Below are positions 8,486-11,106 of a DNA stretch of 11,106 bases, piece after piece. The translations under genes and the position numbers were made by a program. The notes under the pieces are model-generated. The model saw only the letters and a list, made by a program, of their open reading frames with translations. It was not told the DNA's origin and did not search any database. This DNA comes from Temnopleurus reevesii (Eukaryota; Echinodermata; Echinoidea; Temnopleuroida; Temnopleuridae), in NCBI GenBank assembly GCA_036244855.1, contig BQKZ01002462.1, positions 51,073-62,178 of the forward strand, in the 5' to 3' direction. Positions within the stretch are counted from its first letter, which is position 1. The number at the start of each line of letters is the position of its first letter.

Positions 8486-8593
8486 CCGTTTGCCGGAGCG
8501 TCCTGGGGATCCAGGTGTTCCTGATGGTCCACGTGGACCAAAGTCTCCCATGGTACCAGGATCTCCCTTTGGCCCATCAGGTCCAGGGGGACC
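8486..8593 (-). CDS. Collagen exon, 108 bp, main-helix triplets 6-17
   Basis: The exon encodes 36 residues in 12 Gly-X-Y triplets, starting GPPGPDGPKGDPG and ending GSPGRSGKR. In gene sense the acceptor is ctgtttag and the donor is gtacgt, both phase 0. The basic end GRSGKR followed by GRPGKDG of the next exon matches the basic GKPGRRGRAG/GKPGKRGRPG stretch I recall from COL5A1/COL11A1. Like its downstream neighbour it has the size of two 54-bp units joined. Glycine is present at every third position. Confidence 0.95.
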
Positions 8594-9051
8594 CTAAACA
8601 GAGAGGTTAAAAACAGGATTATCATCTGATGAATTCTTTGAATGTTACAATCATAAATGAATTGAGTATGATGACCCAATTATGTATCACAATAATAGAC
8701 TAAAAATGATATCACCTACTTGTGTACCGTTATGAAGGAGACAAATTATCCGTCATCAATAATACCATTTCCAATCGTGTAATATTGCTGTATTTAGCAT
8801 TGTACTTATTCTTCTTTATTAACATAAAATTTAGAAAAGCTTCAGGTATGAGTATCTATTGGTAAGCATAGGAATTAAATTAAAGAAACCTAAAGAGGAA
8901 AGAGAATTTTGTATTACTTCTTTCATACCCATGTAAACTTTCTTTTCATAAATTCAATTAAACCATGGTTCCATGTTAGGATTTTTATTGGGGTCAAATG
9001 TCCTAAAAGCATAAAAATACTATTATAAGCTACTAAAACATTGCAACATAC
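8594..9051 (-). other. Intron, 458 bp, nothing recognised
   Basis: AT-rich intron without repeats, exons or RNA genes that I can recognise. Confidence 0.6.
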
Positions 9052-9108
9052 CATAGGACCGAGAGATCCCTGTGTACCTGGGGGTCCCCTCTCTCCTCTC
9101 ATTGCTAT
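9052..9108 (-). CDS. Collagen exon, 57 bp, start of the main triple helix
   Basis: The exon encodes 19 residues, IAMRGERGPPGTQGSLGPM. The first four, IAMR, are not Gly-X-Y; the main helix starts at GER and runs on without a break through the window. The gene-sense acceptor is ttttacag before ATA and the donor is gtatgt, both phase 0. The arrangement agrees with the IALRGPPGPMG or LALRGPAGPMG junction of type XI and type V alpha 1 chains as I recall them, down to the Ala and Arg positions. It joins the telopeptide exon, 826 bp upstream. Confidence 0.93.
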
Positions 9109-9934
9109 CTGTAAAACAAAAAGGACAACAAAACTTGATCTAAACATCAAAAAAAAAAGTCCATGAAAAGTGTGTTTTCTTACTACTTACAACATTCGCT
9201 TTCATCTGTGTTATTTTAAATAACACTACCTGAAATGATTCTGCGTCATAAGTGTTTGATGATCACTAAAATGAAACTATTAAACAAACCTTTGAGCCAT
9301 ATTTGGCAAGTATAATATGAAAATATTTTCATGAATAAAATTGTAGAACAATGCCTCCAGCATGATAAAACAATCTGCTTGCTCTCAAGTAACAGATTCA
9401 TGAAATCAAATCAATAATCTTTGGTACCACTAATTTCGACCTAAAAATGAAAAACATTACGTAAATCGTTATCACATAAAGTTTGCAGCATAGAAGTTTC
9501 AATGCAGACTTGTGCTTTCTTTCATGACCAGGGCCCTATTGCATAAAAAGTTGTGTTTTAATGCAACTCAGAAAATTAAACGCAAGCCCTAAATAAGCGC
9601 TCTTGATTGGTTGAAATTAGAGTTGTGTTTAATTTTCTGACTTGCGTTTAAACGAAACTTTTTATGCAATAAGGCCCAGATAACAAAACTGAGCAGCGTT
9701 TCACCAAATTGTTCTTAGAGTTACACACAACTTTAAGAAAGACAGGAGTACGTAAACCAGTGAACAATAAATATAGAGGTATAATATAAATCGAGGAAGA
9801 TACTCAAGCATTCAGTGCAATAACTGCTATAAGTAAAGTGGTTTTTAAAGTCTTTCATAACTTGGTGAAATACCGTCCTGCACACACAAACAAGCAAATG
9901 GTATGGAACCAGAAAAAATATATTTTGTACATAC
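9109..9934 (-). other. Intron, 826 bp, with a fold-back element
   Basis: The intron separates the telopeptide and helix-start exons. It contains the 147-bp fold-back repeat at 9531-9677; the rest is AT-rich and shows nothing recognised. Confidence 0.65.
9531..9677. mobile_element. Fold-back MITE-like element, 147 bp
   Basis: The outer 22 bases are inverted repeats with one mismatch: GGGCCCTATTGCATAAAAAG on the left against GGGCCTTATTGCATAAAAAG from the right. Complementarity continues inward with mismatches (CAGAAAATTAAACGCAA against CAGAAAATTAAACACAA), so nearly the whole element folds into one hairpin around GCGCTCTTGATTGG. No clear target duplication was found. No coding capacity. Confidence 0.8.
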
Positions 9935-10036
9935 CCGCTGCTCCTCAAGAACCTGTCTAATGGCTGCGAGGTTAGCTTGGCTGCCTGGTCCTTTGCTGCT
10001 GGATGCTGCATCAGACATGGCAGACATCACTGCTGA
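9935..10036 (-). CDS. Collagen exon, 102 bp, N-telopeptide linker
   Basis: The exon encodes 34 non-collagenous residues. They begin SAVMSAMSDAASSS, continue KGPGSQANL and end AAIRQVLEEQR, the last part looking like a short amphipathic helix. It links the minor and main helices. Vertebrate type XI has a similar order as I recall it: SKGP, then a Gln/Ala-rich helix, then AR before the junction. The donor in gene sense is gtatgt. The acceptor chosen, tttcaag, is the only nearby AG that keeps phase 0 with the upstream 75-bp exon; two CAG sites 4 and 7 bases further in would shift the frame. The exact 5' border is therefore less sure than the rest. Confidence 0.82.
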
Positions 10037-10724
10037 CTTGAAACCAACAAAACAAAATTCAAACATTCAATTTTTCAATCCCATGATTAATGAACCCTCT
10101 ACTGTATTTGACGACTGAACGATTCTGGCAACGACACTTTCTTTTAAATCAAAGCTCAATGATAAATTTTGGTAAGGACCAAACTGAAACATTCTTAAGT
10201 AAAGTAAAATCCAAATATTTCATTATCAATCCCCGGAATATTGAATCTTCATTCATATTGGACAATTAGGAGTCTCGTGCAGTCTTCTGATTCTAAATTT
10301 AAGCTCTTAAAGTAAAAGATTGTGGGGTAAGGACCAAACTGAAACATTGTTGGTACAACAAATTCAAACATGTTAGGACCAAATAAAAACATGTTATTCA
10401 TTAAAAAAATATAAGCAAAACAAAACATTAGATCATCAATCCCATTAAAATTGAACCCTCATTTGTATTGACGACTAATTGGGTCGGATACTACCGGAAC
10501 TAAAATTCAGATCTAAGGTAAGAATGTGATTCTTAGGTCAAGATAACTAGAAACCTTTGAGAATAACGTTCAAAGTGGCAGTAATCTGCTCATAAATATT
10601 GGGTGCAAAATATTAAATCATGTCTACAGCTCAAAATAAGAAAAAATTGAAATACAATAGCTCCTACGAGTCATGCAATAGAATTTGATTTTCCTTCTGC
10701 TTGATAATTTGAACTAGATCTCAC
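10037..10724 (-). other. Intron, 688 bp, largely degenerate tandem repeat
   Basis: The intron lies between the minor-helix and telopeptide exons and is filled by diverged repeat units, described separately. No further exon is seen. Confidence 0.65.
10050..10510. repeat. Degenerate tandem repeat, about 150-210 bp period
   Basis: A block starting CAATCCC and ending near GACGACTRA occurs at 10076, 10227 and 10437. A second block, GGTAAGGACCAAACTGAAAC, occurs at 10171 and 10326, 155 bp apart. The third unit is longer by about 55 bp, partly from a repeated GGACCAAA/AAACATGTTA segment. The units are well diverged, so the array is old. Confidence 0.7.
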
Positions 10725-10799
10725 CGGAATGATGAAACTTGGTCCAGGAGGTCCTCTCAGCCCATCGACACCATCAGCTCCATCTCGCCCCGGCCTGCC
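10725..10799 (-). CDS. Collagen exon, 75 bp, end of N-propeptide minor helix
   Basis: The exon encodes 25 residues: GRPGRDGADGVDG, then LRGPPGPS and FIIP. Seven Gly-X-Y triplets are followed by a short hydrophobic tail. The acceptor in gene sense is catgccag and the donor is gtgaga, both phase 0. The layout, minor helix ending in GPPG plus a hydrophobic stretch with a proline, resembles GPPGTMLMLPF of vertebrate type V/XI N-propeptides as I recall them. Downstream it joins the telopeptide exon in phase 0. A nearly identical but damaged copy lies 255 bp to the right, so this copy, with both splice sites intact and every glycine kept, is the functional one. Confidence 0.88.
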
Positions 10800-10800
10800 C

Positions 10801-10985
10801 TGGCATGTGAATGCAAGCACAACAAGTCAATTATTAAGTAAATAGAACATGTTGTCATCATAACTGATGGGTGAAATCTGTCAAAGAATCTTCAAGAAGA
10901 CAAACTAGAAGGCAGGAGAGTAATCATTATATGTTATTGACAAATATGCCGGTGCGTAACCATGGGGTGGCGGAGGAGGCGGTAA
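10801..10985 (-). other. Intron sequence between the exon and its damaged copy
   Basis: This stretch contains the upstream intron of the 75-bp exon and, toward the copy, a GC-rich GGGGTGGCGGAGGAGGCGG segment (10964-10982), unusual for these introns. It abuts the duplication border at 10985/10986. Confidence 0.55.
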
Positions 10986-11054
10986 GATGAAACTTGGTCC
11001 AGGAGGTCCTCTCAGCCCATCGACACCATCAGCTCCATCTCGCCGTGGCCTGCC
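10986..11054 (-). pseudogene. Duplicate of the 75-bp collagen exon, donor lost and Gly changed to Arg
   Basis: Bases 10986-11106 repeat 10731-10851 with two differences in 121. The exon part keeps 69 of 75 bp and the same acceptor, but the two changes (CCG GGG to CCA CGG) replace the second glycine of the repeat by arginine, giving GRPRRDG. The homology stops just before the donor. Reading on, the frame passes through a run of six prolines and reaches TAG at 10905-10907, 49 codons after the acceptor. If spliced in, it would cut the chain short in the N-propeptide. A collapsed or doubled haplotype in the assembly could also produce it. Confidence 0.78.
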
Positions 11055-11106
11055 CTGGCATGTGAATGCAAGCACAACAAGTCAATTATTAAGTAAATAG
11101 AACATG

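Larger units (their letters stand above)
1..11106 (-). other. Partial fibrillar procollagen alpha chain gene, type V/XI (clade B) like
   Basis: The whole window lies inside one minus-strand gene. Eleven phase-0 exons, all with AG and GT borders in gene sense, give minor-helix end, N-telopeptide and then 84 unbroken Gly-X-Y triplets without cysteine. Known for the family: such chains are secreted, trimerise through the C-propeptide and form extracellular fibrils, with type V/XI chains nucleating fibrils and limiting their width. The clade B call rests on triplet-by-triplet collinearity with vertebrate COL5A1/COL11A1 as I remember them, including the short basic linker before the helix. Clade A is the main alternative. 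Neither the translation start nor the stop is inside the window, and no promoter or polyadenylation site belongs here. Confidence 0.85.
10731..11106. repeat. 255-bp tandem duplication, second copy cut by window end
   Basis: Unit one is 10731-10985 and unit two starts at 10986 with the same GATGAAACTTGGTCC. The match continues to the last base of the window, so the true length of the second unit is unknown. Identity is 119 of 121. The unit carries most of the 75-bp exon plus 186 bp of upstream intron. Confidence 0.88.

Noticed and set aside
9903..10118. 71-codon plus-strand open frame over the telopeptide exon
   Set aside because: It is the antisense shadow of the exon at 9935-10036.

Overview
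This is a piece of an animal nuclear genome. A single intron-rich gene on the minus strand crosses the whole window. Eleven small exons can be placed, all in phase 0 and each with an AG acceptor and a GT donor. Nine of them encode 84 consecutive, unbroken Gly-X-Y triplets (252 residues), which is the N-terminal part of the main triple helix of a fibrillar collagen. The two upstream exons encode the end of the minor helix of the N-propeptide and the non-helical N-telopeptide. The gene runs off both window edges, so the signal peptide, most of the N-propeptide, about three quarters of the main helix and the C-propeptide are missing.

The best identification is a clade B fibrillar procollagen alpha chain of the vertebrate type V/XI kind (COL5A1/COL11A1 group). 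The triplets line up one for one with what I recall of those chains. Landmarks that match include the linker ending in a basic residue just before the helix, a [13 protein letters not shown] segment near helix residue 70, and the GKPG...GTDGPAGHPG and GVKGA segments further on. This is from memory and no search was run. Secreted chains of this family form heterotypic fibrils in the extracellular matrix and control fibril diameter.

Layout from left to right, which is 3' to 5' for the gene: helix exons of 99, 45, 99, 99, 99, 54, 108 and 108 bp (215-8593); the helix-start exon of 57 bp (9052-9108); the telopeptide exon of 102 bp (9935-10036); and a 75-bp exon ending the minor helix (10725-10799). 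There are two broken exon duplicates. One is a truncated copy of the 4516-4614 exon at 4376-4439. The other is a nearly identical copy of the 75-bp exon at 10986-11054 that has a Gly-to-Arg change and no donor site.

The introns are rich in repeats: a 17-bp minisatellite (24-148), a pearl/Helentron-like element with three 151-bp units and an ACGG tract (about 3565-4135), a 150-bp MITE with TTA target duplications (4168-4317) and an older relative of it (2806-2946), a 1.2-kb CATCATCACCCACAC minisatellite (about 6472-7645), a fold-back element (9531-9677), and a degenerate repeat of about 150 bp (10050-10510).

The organism is probably a marine invertebrate deuterostome. The AT-rich introns, the repeat types and the type V/XI-like chain would suit an echinoderm, but this is inference and a mollusc is not excluded by the repeats. 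No RNA gene, promoter, CRISPR array or bacterial feature was seen.
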